Under the pieces are notes generated by a model, which had not been told where the DNA came from, searched no databases, and worked only from the letters and a program-made list of their open reading frames with translations. Position numbers and translations under genes: made by a program. A stretch of 64,000 nt of DNA. It comes from Ruegeria pomeroyi. GTDB lineage: Bacteria > Pseudomonadota > Alphaproteobacteria > Rhodobacterales > Rhodobacteraceae. The DNA is taken from positions 2,418,001-2,482,000 of the forward strand of contig NZ_JAGQAG010000001.1 in NCBI RefSeq assembly GCF_021405525.1. The letters are read 5' to 3'. Every line of letters starts with the position of its first letter. Positions within the stretch are counted from its first letter, which is position 1. Below are positions 1 through 7,947 of this stretch, one piece after another.

Positions 1-721
1 CTGCCAGCGGATCGCGCGGGTCGGCGCGCAGATAGCCCTCGCGCTTGTCGGGGGCCGGGACAAGGGGCATTCCTCCGGTCAGGTCGATCACGATATCGCA
101 GGCCGACTGCGCGCCATCGCGCGCCGGGCCAAAGGCAAATCCGCCCCGCCCGCCCGGCATCAACTGACGGAACCCGTCGATCCGGACGCGAAAACCACCC
201 AGCGCCCCCTCGATCCGCGTCAGCCGTCCCGCCACGACGTCATAGGCCCGGCTGAGTGGCGGTTCTTCGTCGCTCAGCAGCACCGTGACCGCCAGCGTTC
301 CGGTCAGCCGCTCTGCCAGATCGCAGGCCACACCCGCCGGTCCGGCAATCAGGCAGGTGCCCTCGCTGATCACGTCGACCGCGGGTGGGGCTGCAACGGG
401 CATCAGCGCCTCGGCGGCCAGCGCCGCCATCTTGGGCGTGGCCTGTGCGCCCTGATCCGACCAGCCCGCGCGGTCGCGCAAATCGAAAAAGCCGGGCGTT
501 TCGACCCCAAGTTCAGCGGCCAGATCGGTGAACACCGCCTGTTCCTGGCCACAGGCGATCACCACATCGCCCGCCTGCATCAGCTCTGCCGCCTTGCCGA
601 TCTCGTCGGTGCAGAGCGCGCGAAAGACGCGCGAACAGGCAGCCCCGCAACCGCTGGCGATCCGTTCGCGGTCCAGGCTCTGGCTGCCGCCGCAATCGCA
701 CAAAATCAACGTCTCGGTCAT
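1..721 (-). CDS. Formate dehydrogenase cluster 4Fe-4S ferredoxin-type protein, N-terminal part (runs off the window)
   Basis: The reading frame is open from the ATG at 721 to the window edge, giving about 240 residues with no stop; the C-terminus lies outside. The start is supported by a GGGGAG ribosome site a few bases upstream. The visible part begins MTETLILCDCGGSQ and has cysteine-bearing stretches (CDC near residue 9, then CGAAC) but no complete ferredoxin motif. By position, divergent from DUF3305/DUF3306 and the formate dehydrogenase genes, it matches the large 4Fe-4S ferredoxin protein that roseobacters carry in this cluster, whose Fe-S motifs would lie in the missing half. The family assignment is from memory of that neighbourhood; the exact role is not known to me. 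Confidence 0.7.
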   Translation of the reverse strand, partial: MTETLILCDCGGSQSLDRERIASGCGAACSRVFRALCTDEIGKAAELMQAGDVVIACGQEQAVFTDLAAELGVETPGFFDLRDRAGWSDQGAQATPKMAALAAEALMPVAAPPAVDVISEGTCLIAGPAGVACDLAERLTGTLAVTVLLSDEEPPLSRAYDVVAGRLTRIEGALGGFRVRIDGFRQLMPGGRGGFAFGPARDGAQSACDIVIDLTGGMPLVPAPDKREGYLRADPRDPLA

Positions 722-978
722 GTCGCTCCCCTTTCGCCCGGGGCCGAGCTTGGCCCAGCCCGGCCCGCCGGTAAAGCCCCCGATCGCGCCATCCAACCGG
801 CATCGCCTGTGCGGCACGAGCCATACTAAAGTCCTATTGCGCCTTGGCCGGATTTCAATCTGCGCATGAAACTGGTCAACTCTTCAGGCCAATCCGGGAA
901 AAAGACTTGGCAGACCGGATATTCCGTCCCATAGTTTCCGGTACGGAAAGAAGGGGAGAGCTTTCCGGGGAGGAGCAT

Positions 979-1539
979 GTGGCCCAGGCCGCCGGAATTC
1001 ACATCGAGATGCCGCTGGGCGTTGTCGTCCGCAAGACACCGGGGGTGACCCGCTGGGCCCGGTGGTCGTGGCGCGCGGTTGCGGTGCTGCCCGGCGCGGG
1101 GCCCGCCGATTGGGCCGAGCTCAGGCGCGAGGGCGAGGCGGTCGAATATCACGCCGCCACCTTGCCGCTGACACTCTGGGCCGCCGATGCCGAGGCCTAC
1201 CGGATCAATCTGGCCGATGGCGTGCCCTCGATCTATCTGGTCCTGCGCGAAACCGACCAGGACGACCGTCCGCTCGACGCGGTGCTGGTCACCGCCTCGC
1301 CCTACGAGGGGCAGGACTATGCCGATACGGCGGACGATATCGTGGAAAAGATCCCGATGACGCCGGGCCTGGTGGCCTGGGTGCGCGATTTCACCTTGCA
1401 GCACCATCATGCCGAACCCTTTGTCAAACGGCGGCGCGACCGCAAGCGGGTGGACCTGGTCGAGGATGGACGCGGCGACGCGCGTATCCGGCAACAGGCC
1501 GATGTCTATCGCGCGCCCAGGCGGAAGGCGGTGCAATGA
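979..1539 (+). CDS. DUF3305 domain protein of the formate dehydrogenase operon
   Basis: This 186-residue protein carries the DUF3305-type core (MPLGVVVRKTPGVTRW onward, rich in Trp and ending in a basic tail). I chose the GTG at 979 because GGGGAGG sits just upstream. An in-frame ATG at 1009 would give a slightly shorter protein, while the longer open frame back to 844 has no ribosome site. It is followed with a 4-base ATGA overlap by the DUF3306 gene, so the pair is translationally coupled. DUF3305 and DUF3306 proteins are regularly found beside periplasmic formate dehydrogenase genes in alphaproteobacteria and probably help assemble or mature the enzyme; no biochemical function is known to me. 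Confidence 0.85.
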   Translation: MAQAAGIHIEMPLGVVVRKTPGVTRWARWSWRAVAVLPGAGPADWAELRREGEAVEYHAATLPLTLWAADAEAYRINLADGVPSIYLVLRETDQDDRPLDAVLVTASPYEGQDYADTADDIVEKIPMTPGLVAWVRDFTLQHHHAEPFVKRRRDRKRVDLVEDGRGDARIRQQADVYRAPRRKAVQ

Positions 1540-2165
1540 GCGCAAGGGGCGATTTCTGGAGCCGTCGCCGCGCCGGTGTGGCGGCCGAGGAGCGCGCCGA
1601 GGCGGCAGCACTCGAACAGCGCGCCCGGGCCGAGGCGCAGGCCGCGCTGGAACAACAGGACGATGCCGAGATCCTGGAGCGCCTCGACCTGCCCGATCCC
1701 GACCTGCTGCAACCGGGCGACGATGTCAGCCGCTTCATGAGCGAGCTGGTGCCCGACCGTCTTCGCCGCCGGGCGCTGCGCCGTCTCTGGCGGCTGAACC
1801 CGGTGCTGGCCAATGTGGACGGGCTGGTGGATTACGGCGAGGACTTCACCGATGCGACCCGGGTGCTCGAGGGGTTGCAGACCGCCTATCAGGTCGGCCG
1901 GGGCATGCTGCACCATGTCGAGGCGCTGGCGGCACAGGCCGAGGCCGAGACCGCCACGGATGCCAAAAAAGATACTTCGGACCCGCCCGCAGACGAGCCG
2001 CTGGCAATGGCCGCAACCGAGGCTGCACCCGCAGCCGAGGCGGGCAACGAGGCGGTCCCCTTGCGGGACCCCGAGGCGCCCGCGCCCCCTGCCCCGGTCC
2101 TTGACGATGCCGACGACTCCGCCCCACCCGCGCCCCGGCGCATGCGCTTCACCTTCGAAGGATAG
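1536..2165 (+). CDS. DUF3306 domain protein of the formate dehydrogenase operon
   Basis: The 209-residue protein starts MSARGDFWSRRRAGV, a typical DUF3306 opening. The first two thirds are an acidic and Arg-rich globular region (LPDPDLLQPGDDVSRFM, RLRRRALRRLWRLNPVLANVDGL). The last third is a low-complexity Ala/Pro/Glu tail ending RMRFTFEG. The start overlaps the DUF3305 stop by four bases and the TorD-like chaperone begins three bases after its stop, so all three are in one operon. The function is unknown; context suggests a cytoplasmic accessory factor for formate dehydrogenase biogenesis. A long open frame starting at 1062 is only an extension of this frame through the upstream gene. Confidence 0.85.
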   Translation: MSARGDFWSRRRAGVAAEERAEAAALEQRARAEAQAALEQQDDAEILERLDLPDPDLLQPGDDVSRFMSELVPDRLRRRALRRLWRLNPVLANVDGLVDYGEDFTDATRVLEGLQTAYQVGRGMLHHVEALAAQAEAETATDAKKDTSDPPADEPLAMAATEAAPAAEAGNEAVPLRDPEAPAPPAPVLDDADDSAPPAPRRMRFTFEG

Positions 2166-2168
2166 GGA

Positions 2169-2780
2169 ATGACCCGGACCGAGACAGCCCCATCACCGAT
2201 CAGCGACGAGGACCGCCTGCGCGCGGATTTCTACAACTTCCTCGGTCTGCTTCTGTCGGCCCCGCCCGACCAGCTGCTGCTCGACCAGATCGCGGGTCTT
2301 TCGGGGGACGAGACCGATCTGGGCCAAGCCATCGGCGCGCTGGCCCGGGTGGCGCGGGTGACCAAGCCCGCCGCCGCGGAACGCGAGTTCAACGCGCTGT
2401 TCATCGGGCTTGGGCGGGGCGAGCTCTTGCCCTATGCCAGCTATTACCTGACCGGCTTCCTGAACGAAAAGCCGCTGGCCCAGCTGCGCCAGGACATGGC
2501 CGCCCGCGCCATCACCCGCGCCCCGAACGTCTTCGAACCCGAGGACAATATCGCCTCGCTGATGGAGATGATGGCGGGCATGATCGTGGGCCGGTTCTCG
2601 GCCCCGGCCCCGCTGGCCGACCAGCGCCTGTTCTGGTCGCGCCATATCGGCCCCTGGGCAGGGCATTTCTATTCGGATTTGGAAGGCGCCGAAGCGTCGG
2701 TCCTCTATGCCTCGGTCGGCTCCGCCGGCCGGGTGTTCATGGAGATCGAGCGCGAAGCCTTCCGGATGACGGCGGCCTGA
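2169..2780 (+). CDS. TorD/DmsD-family molecular chaperone for formate dehydrogenase
   Basis: This 203-residue protein is all-helical in appearance and has hallmarks of TorD-family redox-enzyme maturation proteins: the FNALFIGLGRGELLPYASYYLTGF region near residues 75-100 and the acidic EPEDNIASLMEMM stretch near residue 120, which corresponds to the conserved E-P-D box. Such chaperones bind the Tat signal of a molybdenum or tungsten enzyme, delay export and help cofactor insertion in the cytoplasm. Directly downstream are a Tat-target peptide and the Tat-signalled catalytic subunit, which are the obvious clients. GGGAATG at its start gives only a modest ribosome site, in keeping with coupling to the upstream genes. 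Confidence 0.88.
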   Translation: MTRTETAPSPISDEDRLRADFYNFLGLLLSAPPDQLLLDQIAGLSGDETDLGQAIGALARVARVTKPAAAEREFNALFIGLGRGELLPYASYYLTGFLNEKPLAQLRQDMAARAITRAPNVFEPEDNIASLMEMMAGMIVGRFSAPAPLADQRLFWSRHIGPWAGHFYSDLEGAEASVLYASVGSAGRVFMEIEREAFRMTAA

Positions 2781-2844
2781 GCCGCCTTTCGCCGGCATCC
2801 CCCGCCGGGGGGTGCCAGACCCGCAAATGGAACAGGAGGTTTCC

Positions 2845-3036
2845 ATGAGCAAGACCACCAGCGAAGACGGCGCCAGCCGCCGGGACTTCCTGAAACTGGC
2901 CGGAACGGCGGCCCCCGCGGCGGTGGCCGCAGCGGCCCTGGGGAGCGAGGCCGAGGCGGCCGCGCTGCCCACCGACGAGACCCGCCTTCAGGACACCGCG
3001 CATACCCGCGCCTATCTGGACAGCGCCCGTTTCTGA
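2845..3036 (+). CDS. Formate dehydrogenase region Tat-target small protein
   Basis: This is a 63-residue protein dominated by a twin-arginine signal: SRRDFLKLAG near residue 12 followed by a hydrophobic Ala-rich stretch (AAPAAVAAAALG). The start at 2845 is fixed by AGGAGG six bases upstream; the open frame also extends to 2812. It matches the family of short Tat-signal proteins that sit just before formate dehydrogenase alpha-subunit genes (TIGR02811-type). The mature part is only about 30 residues, so it is unlikely to be an enzyme. It may be a structural subunit or a decoy or escort for Tat export together with the catalytic subunit; this last point is inference. Confidence 0.85.
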   Translation: MSKTTSEDGASRRDFLKLAGTAAPAAVAAAALGSEAEAAALPTDETRLQDTAHTRAYLDSARF

Positions 3037-3142
3037 CGAATGGACGCCGTCATCCCCCGGCAGACGGTTGCGTGAGGCCCTGACGCCGGTTCCAACAGGT
3101 ACCAAGCCAGCCACATGATGTGGCCAGCACGGGAGGTAGAAA

Positions 3143-6037
3143 ATGCTAAGGAAAAAGACCAACGGGGTTGCGCGACGCCCCCAGCGGAACTCGATCCTGT
3201 CCCAGGTCGGCGATAGCCATGTCGACCGCCGCGCGTTCCTGCGCGGTTCGGGTCTGGCGATCGGCGGCCTGGCCGCGATCAGCGCCACGGGCGGAACCGT
3301 GACGCAGGCCAGCGCCCAGACAGCCGCCGGATCGGCGGTTGAGACCGTGAAATCCGTCTGCACCCATTGTTCGGTGGGCTGCACCGTCGTCGCCGAAGTC
3401 AAGAACGGCGTCTGGATCGGGCAGGAGCCCGGCTGGGACAGCCCGTTCAACCTGGGCGCCCATTGCGCCAAGGGGGCCTCGGTCCGCGAGCACGCCCATG
3501 GCGAACGCCGCCTGAAATACCCGATGAAGAAAGAGGGCGGCGAGTGGAAGCAGATCAGCTGGGAACAGGCCATCGACGAGATCGGCGACGGCATGATGAA
3601 AATCCGCGCCGAAAGCGGCCCGGACAGCGTCTATTGGCTGGGTTCGGCCAAGCACAATAACGAACAGGCCTATCTGTTCCGCAAGTTCGCCGCCTATTGG
3701 GGCACGAACAACGTGGATCACCAGGCCCGTATCTGTCACTCGACGACCGTCGCAGGTGTTGCCAACACCTGGGGCTATGGCGCGATGACGAACAGCTATA
3801 ACGACATCCACAATTCCAAGGCTATCTTCATCATCGGCGGCAACCCGGCCGAGGCGCATCCCGTCTCGCTGCTGCATGTGCTGAAGGCCAAGGAGCAGAA
3901 CAACGCGCCGCTCATCGTCTGCGATCCGCGCTTCACCCGCACGGCGGCCCATGCCGATGAATATGTGCGCTTCCGTCCCGGCACGGACGTGGCCCTGATC
4001 TGGGGTATCCTGTGGCACATCTTCGAGAACGGCTGGGAGGACAAGGAGTTCATCCGCACCCGTGTCTGGGGCATGGACCAGATCAAGGCCGAAGTGGCCA
4101 ACTGGACACCCGAAGAGACCGAGCGCGTGACCGGCGTGCCCGGCAGCCAGTTGAAACGCGTGGCCCGTACCATGGCCAACAACCGCCCCGGCACCGTGAT
4201 CTGGTGTATGGGCGGCACCCAGCACACCAATGGCAACAACAACACCCGCGCCTATTGCGTGCTCCAGCTGGCGCTGGGCAACATGGGTACCTCAGGTGGC
4301 GGCACCAACATCTTCCGCGGCCATGACAACGTGCAGGGCGCGACCGATCTGGGCGTGCTCAGCCACACCCTGCCCGGCTATTACGGCCTGACCGCCGGCG
4401 CCTGGGCCCATTGGGCGCGTGTCTGGGGCGAGGATCTGGACTGGCTCAAGGGACAGTTCGCCTCGATCAAGGACAAGGATGGCAAGGACAAGCCGCTGAT
4501 GAACGAAAGCGGCATCCCGGTCAGCCGCTGGATCGACGGCGTGCTGGAAGACCCCGCCAACATGGATCAGGACAACAATGTCCGTGCCATGGTGCTGTGG
4601 GGCCACGCGCCCAACAGCCAGACGCGCGGGCCGGAAATGAAGACGGCGATGGAAAAGCTCGATATGCTTGTCGTGATCGACCCCTATCCCACCGTCTCGG
4701 CCGTGATGCATGACCGCACCGACGGGGTCTATCTGCTGCCCGCGTGCACGCAGTTCGAAACCCGTGGCTCGGTCACCGCGTCCAACCGCTCGCTGCAATG
4801 GCGCGACAAGGTGGTCGATCCGCTGTTCGAAAGCCTGCCGGACGAGGTCATCATGGCCAAGTTCGCCAACAAGTTCGGCTGGGCCGACCGGCTGTTCCGC
4901 AATATCGAGATGGACGACCCGGAAACGCCCAATGTCGAGAGCATCACCCGCGAGTTCAACGCGGGGCTTTGGACGATCGGCTATACCGGCCAGTCGCCCG
5001 AGCGGATCAAGAGCCACATGGCCAATCAGCACACCTTCGACCGCACGACATTGCAGGCGGTGGGCGGACCCAACGATGGCGAATACTATGGTCTGCCATG
5101 GCCCTGCTGGGGCACGGCGGAGATGGGCCATCCCGGCACGCCGAACCTCTATGACATGTCCAAACCGGTGGCCGAGGGCGGGCTGTGCTTCCGCGCCCGG
5201 TTCGGGGTGGAACGCGACGGCGACAACCTGCTGGCCGAGGGCGTGTCGAACCCGGGCGCCGAAATTCAGGACGGATACCCTGAATTCACCATGCAGATGC
5301 TGATGGATCTGGGATGGGACGGCGATCTGACCGCCGAGGAACGTGCCGCCATCGACGCGGTGGCCGGACCCAAGACCAACTGGAAGACCGACCTTTCGGG
5401 CGGTATCCAGCGGGTGGCGATCAAGCATGGCTGCGCGCCCTTCGGCAATGCCAAGGCCCGGGCCGTGGTCTGGACCTTCCCCGACCCGATCCCGCTGCAT
5501 CGCGAGCCGCTCTATACCAACCGGCGCGACCTTGTGGCGGATTATCCCACCTATGAGGACCGGCATGCCTATCGCCTGCCCACCCTCTATGCCTCGATCC
5601 AGAAGAACGACTTTTCAAAGGATTATCCGATAATCCTCACGTCGGGGCGTCTGGTCGAATACGAGGGCGGCGGGGAAGAGACCCGGTCGAACCCCTGGCT
5701 GGCGGAATTGCAGCAGGACATGTTCGTCGAGATCAACCCGCGCGATGCCAACAATCTGGGCATTCGTGACGGGCAACAGGTCTGGGTCGAAGGCCCCGAG
5801 GGCGGCAAGGTCAAGGTGATGGCGATGCTGACCGAACGGGTCGGCGCCGGCGTGGCCTTCATGCCGTTCCATTTCGGCGGTCACTTCCAGGGTGCCGATC
5901 TGCGCGAGAAGTATCCAAAGGGCGCCGATCCCTATGTGTTGGGCGAGGCCTCGAACACCGCGCAGACCTATGGCTATGACTCTGTGACCCAGATGCAGGA
6001 GACCAAGGCCACTCTCTGCAAGATCTCGGCAGCGTAA
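3143..6037 (+). CDS. fdhA: Formate dehydrogenase catalytic (alpha) subunit, Mo/W-bis-MGD, cysteine type
   Basis: The 964-residue protein oxidises formate to CO2 at a molybdenum or tungsten bis-MGD centre. It has a Tat signal (DRRAFLRGSG near residue 28), so it acts in the periplasm. Its N-terminal [4Fe-4S] site is VCTHCSVGC at residues 73-81 plus a later Cys in AHCAKG. The metal ligand lies in ARICHSTTVAG, where codon TGT at 3734-3736 encodes Cys198, the position that is selenocysteine in E. coli FdnG. Molybdopterin oxidoreductase domains follow, and a dinucleotide-binding domain fills the last 150 residues. GGGAGG precedes the start. The beta subunit begins 12 bases after the stop, after an AAGGAGG site. 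The tungstate importer nearby raises the possibility of tungsten as the metal. Confidence 0.95.
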   Translation: MLRKKTNGVARRPQRNSILSQVGDSHVDRRAFLRGSGLAIGGLAAISATGGTVTQASAQTAAGSAVETVKSVCTHCSVGCTVVAEVKNGVWIGQEPGWDSPFNLGAHCAKGASVREHAHGERRLKYPMKKEGGEWKQISWEQAIDEIGDGMMKIRAESGPDSVYWLGSAKHNNEQAYLFRKFAAYWGTNNVDHQARICHSTTVAGVANTWGYGAMTNSYNDIHNSKAIFIIGGNPAEAHPVSLLHVLKAKEQNNAPLIVCDPRFTRTAAHADEYVRFRPGTDVALIWGILWHIFENGWEDKEFIRTRVWGMDQIKAEVANWTPEETERVTGVPGSQLKRVARTMANNRPGTVIWCMGGTQHTNGNNNTRAYCVLQLALGNMGTSGGGTNIFRGHDNVQGATDLGVLSHTLPGYYGLTAGAWAHWARVWGEDLDWLKGQFASIKDKDGKDKPLMNESGIPVSRWIDGVLEDPANMDQDNNVRAMVLWGHAPNSQTRGPEMKTAMEKLDMLVVIDPYPTVSAVMHDRTDGVYLLPACTQFETRGSVTASNRSLQWRDKVVDPLFESLPDEVIMAKFANKFGWADRLFRNIEMDDPETPNVESITREFNAGLWTIGYTGQSPERIKSHMANQHTFDRTTLQAVGGPNDGEYYGLPWPCWGTAEMGHPGTPNLYDMSKPVAEGGLCFRARFGVERDGDNLLAEGVSNPGAEIQDGYPEFTMQMLMDLGWDGDLTAEERAAIDAVAGPKTNWKTDLSGGIQRVAIKHGCAPFGNAKARAVVWTFPDPIPLHREPLYTNRRDLVADYPTYEDRHAYRLPTLYASIQKNDFSKDYPIILTSGRLVEYEGGGEETRSNPWLAELQQDMFVEINPRDANNLGIRDGQQVWVEGPEGGKVKVMAMLTERVGAGVAFMPFHFGGHFQGADLREKYPKGADPYVLGEASNTAQTYGYDSVTQMQETKATLCKISAA

Positions 6038-6049
6038 GGAGGACTGAAA

Positions 6050-6643
6050 ATGGCAAGAGCAAAGTTTCTCTGTGACGCCGAGCGCTGCATCGAGTGCAAC
6101 GCCTGCGTGACCGCCTGCAAGAACGAGCACGAAGTGCCCTGGGGCATCAACCGCCGCAGGGTGGTGACGATCAATGACGGCAAACCGGGCGAACGCTCGA
6201 TCTCGGTGGCCTGCATGCATTGCTCGGATGCCCCCTGCATGGCGGTCTGCCCGGTGGACTGCTTCTATCAGACCGAAGACGGTGTGGTGCTGCATTCCAA
6301 GGATCTGTGCATCGGCTGCGGCTATTGCTTCTACGCGTGCCCGTTTGGCGCGCCGCAATATCCGCAGGCGGGCAATTTCGGATCGCGCGGCAAGATGGAC
6401 AAGTGCACTTTCTGCGCCGGTGGCCCGGAAGAGACCCATTCGACGGCCGAATTCGCCAAATACGGGCGCAACCGGATCGCCGAGGGCAAGCTGCCCATCT
6501 GCGCCGAGATGTGTTCCACCAAGGCGCTTCTGGCCGGTGACGGCGACGTGGTCTCGGCCATCTACCGCGAACGCGTCGTGGCGCGCGGTTTCGGCACCGG
6601 CGCCTGGGGCTGGGGCACGGCCTATGACCAGAAAGGCGGCTGA
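6050..6643 (+). CDS. fdh3B: Formate dehydrogenase iron-sulfur (beta) subunit, FDH3 type
   Basis: The 197-residue protein carries four ferredoxin-type cysteine clusters in order: CIECNACVTACKNEH near residue 12, CMHCSDAPCMAVCP near 57, CIGCGYCFYACPFG near 87, and KCTFC with CAEMC towards the end. This is the four-[4Fe-4S] electron wire that passes electrons from the catalytic subunit to the membrane cytochrome b. There is no signal peptide, as expected for a subunit that hitch-hikes through Tat with the alpha subunit. It lies in tight operon order between the alpha and gamma genes. It lacks the long C-terminal membrane anchor of E. coli FdnH, which fits the FDH3-type group. Confidence 0.93.
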   Translation: MARAKFLCDAERCIECNACVTACKNEHEVPWGINRRRVVTINDGKPGERSISVACMHCSDAPCMAVCPVDCFYQTEDGVVLHSKDLCIGCGYCFYACPFGAPQYPQAGNFGSRGKMDKCTFCAGGPEETHSTAEFAKYGRNRIAEGKLPICAEMCSTKALLAGDGDVVSAIYRERVVARGFGTGAWGWGTAYDQKGG

Positions 6644-6663
6644 CACCGTCAGACCCTGCGGCG

Positions 6664-6708
6664 CATGAACTTTGCGCCGCAGGACCAAGAATTTTCTGCG
6701 AAAATTCT
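6664..6708. repeat. Two adjacent hairpins between beta and gamma subunit genes
   Basis: The first dyad, CTGCGGCGCA with a TGAACTT loop and TGCGCCGCAG, lies just after the beta-subunit stop (about 6656-6682). The second, at 6688-6708, is a perfect 9-bp hairpin, AGAATTTTC/GAAAATTCT with a 3-base TGC loop, and belongs to the dispersed mini-hairpin family described in the findings. There is no T-run, so this looks like an mRNA processing or stability element inside the operon rather than a terminator. Confidence 0.7.
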
Positions 6709-6765
6709 CGCGCCGCCGCACTGTTTCGCGGTTTTCCGGCGGTGCGGATTGCACATGAGGTTCCG

Positions 6766-7947
6766 ATGCCGGTTCTGCGACTTCTGATCTGTCTGCTCTG
6801 TCTTGGCCTGCCCGCCGTGGCGCAGGAGGCCACGCCGGATCGCTCCGCCACCGGCGGCGCCACCACGCTTGAGGACATTCTGGCCCGGCAACGTGGCGAG
6901 GTGGTTGACGATGCCTATCGCGCCACCAACACCGGCAGCCAGACAGCACCGCTCGAGGCGCAGTTGGGCGTACGCGGCGGCGCCTCGGACAGCGAGATTT
7001 ACCGCGCCCTGCGCTATGGCGCGGCGGATGTCACCGTCTCGGCGCGCGGCCCCGCAGCCGATGTGATCATCCAGGACGATGGCATGTGGTGGCTGACCCT
7101 GCGCGAGGGCGCGCTGCGCGATTATGGCACCTATGCGCTGGGGGGCATGATCGTCGTGCTGGCCCTGTTCTATCTGCTGCGTGGCCGCATCCGCATCGAC
7201 GGCGCCAAGACCGGGCGCAGCGTCACCCGCTTTGCCGCCTTCGAGCGGTTCGGGCACTGGCTGTTTGCCGGGTCGTTCCTGGTGCTGGCAGCGTCAGGCC
7301 TGATCACGCTTTATGGCCGCGACGTCCTGATCCCTCTCTTGGGCAAGGAGGCCTTTGCCAGCCTCGCGCTGGCCTGCAAATGGGTGCACAACAACATCGC
7401 CTGGGCCTTCATGCTGGGACTGGCCATCGTGACGGTGAACTGGATCGCCCATAACATTCCCAACCGGCATGACCTGAAATGGCTGGCCGTGGGCGGCGGC
7501 CTGTTCAGCAAGGGGATGCATCCGCCCGCGAAGAAATTCAACGCCGGGCAAAAGATCATCTTCTGGCTGTGTATCCTGCTGGGCCTGTCGATCTCGCTGT
7601 CCGGACTTTCGCTGCTGTTTCCCTTTGAAATGCCGATGTTTGCCAAGACCTTTGCGCTGGCCAATGCCACCGGCCTGCCACAGGCCATGGGCCTGTCCCT
7701 GCCCGAGGTGATGACCCCGCATCAGGAAATGCAGTACGCTCAGCTCTGGCACCTGATCGTGGCCTTTGCGTTCATCACCATCATCATCGCCCATATCTAT
7801 CTGGGCTCGCTGGGGATGGAGGGCGCGTTCGATGCCATGGGCTCGGGCGAGGTCGAGGAGCAATGGGCCCGCGAACACCATTCGCTGTGGCTGGACGAGG
7901 TGAAATCGGCCGAGGCCAGCAAGGCCAGGCCCAGCCCGGCGGAATGA
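6766..7947 (+). CDS. Formate dehydrogenase cytochrome b (gamma) subunit
   Basis: The 393-residue protein has a signal peptide (MPVLRLLICLLCLGLPAVAQ), a periplasmic N-terminal domain of about 100 residues and about five membrane helices, starting near YALGGMIVVLALFYLL and ending at AFAFITIIIAHIYLG. Histidines in helices (FGHWLFAG, WIAHN, LWHLIVAF, AHIYLG) are candidate haem b ligands. This fits the formate dehydrogenase gamma family, which hands electrons to the quinone pool. I set the start at 6766 because of GAGG six bases upstream; the frame is open from 6742. The stop overlaps the next gene by four bases (ATGA). The extended N-terminal domain is longer than in E. coli FdnI, as is common in this group. 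Confidence 0.9.
   Translation: MPVLRLLICLLCLGLPAVAQEATPDRSATGGATTLEDILARQRGEVVDDAYRATNTGSQTAPLEAQLGVRGGASDSEIYRALRYGAADVTVSARGPAADVIIQDDGMWWLTLREGALRDYGTYALGGMIVVLALFYLLRGRIRIDGAKTGRSVTRFAAFERFGHWLFAGSFLVLAASGLITLYGRDVLIPLLGKEAFASLALACKWVHNNIAWAFMLGLAIVTVNWIAHNIPNRHDLKWLAVGGGLFSKGMHPPAKKFNAGQKIIFWLCILLGLSISLSGLSLLFPFEMPMFAKTFALANATGLPQAMGLSLPEVMTPHQEMQYAQLWHLIVAFAFITIIIAHIYLGSLGMEGAFDAMGSGEVEEQWAREHHSLWLDEVKSAEASKARPSPAE

Noticed and set aside
3143-6037. Selenocysteine in the formate dehydrogenase
   Set aside because: The ligand codon is TGT and there is no in-frame TGA.
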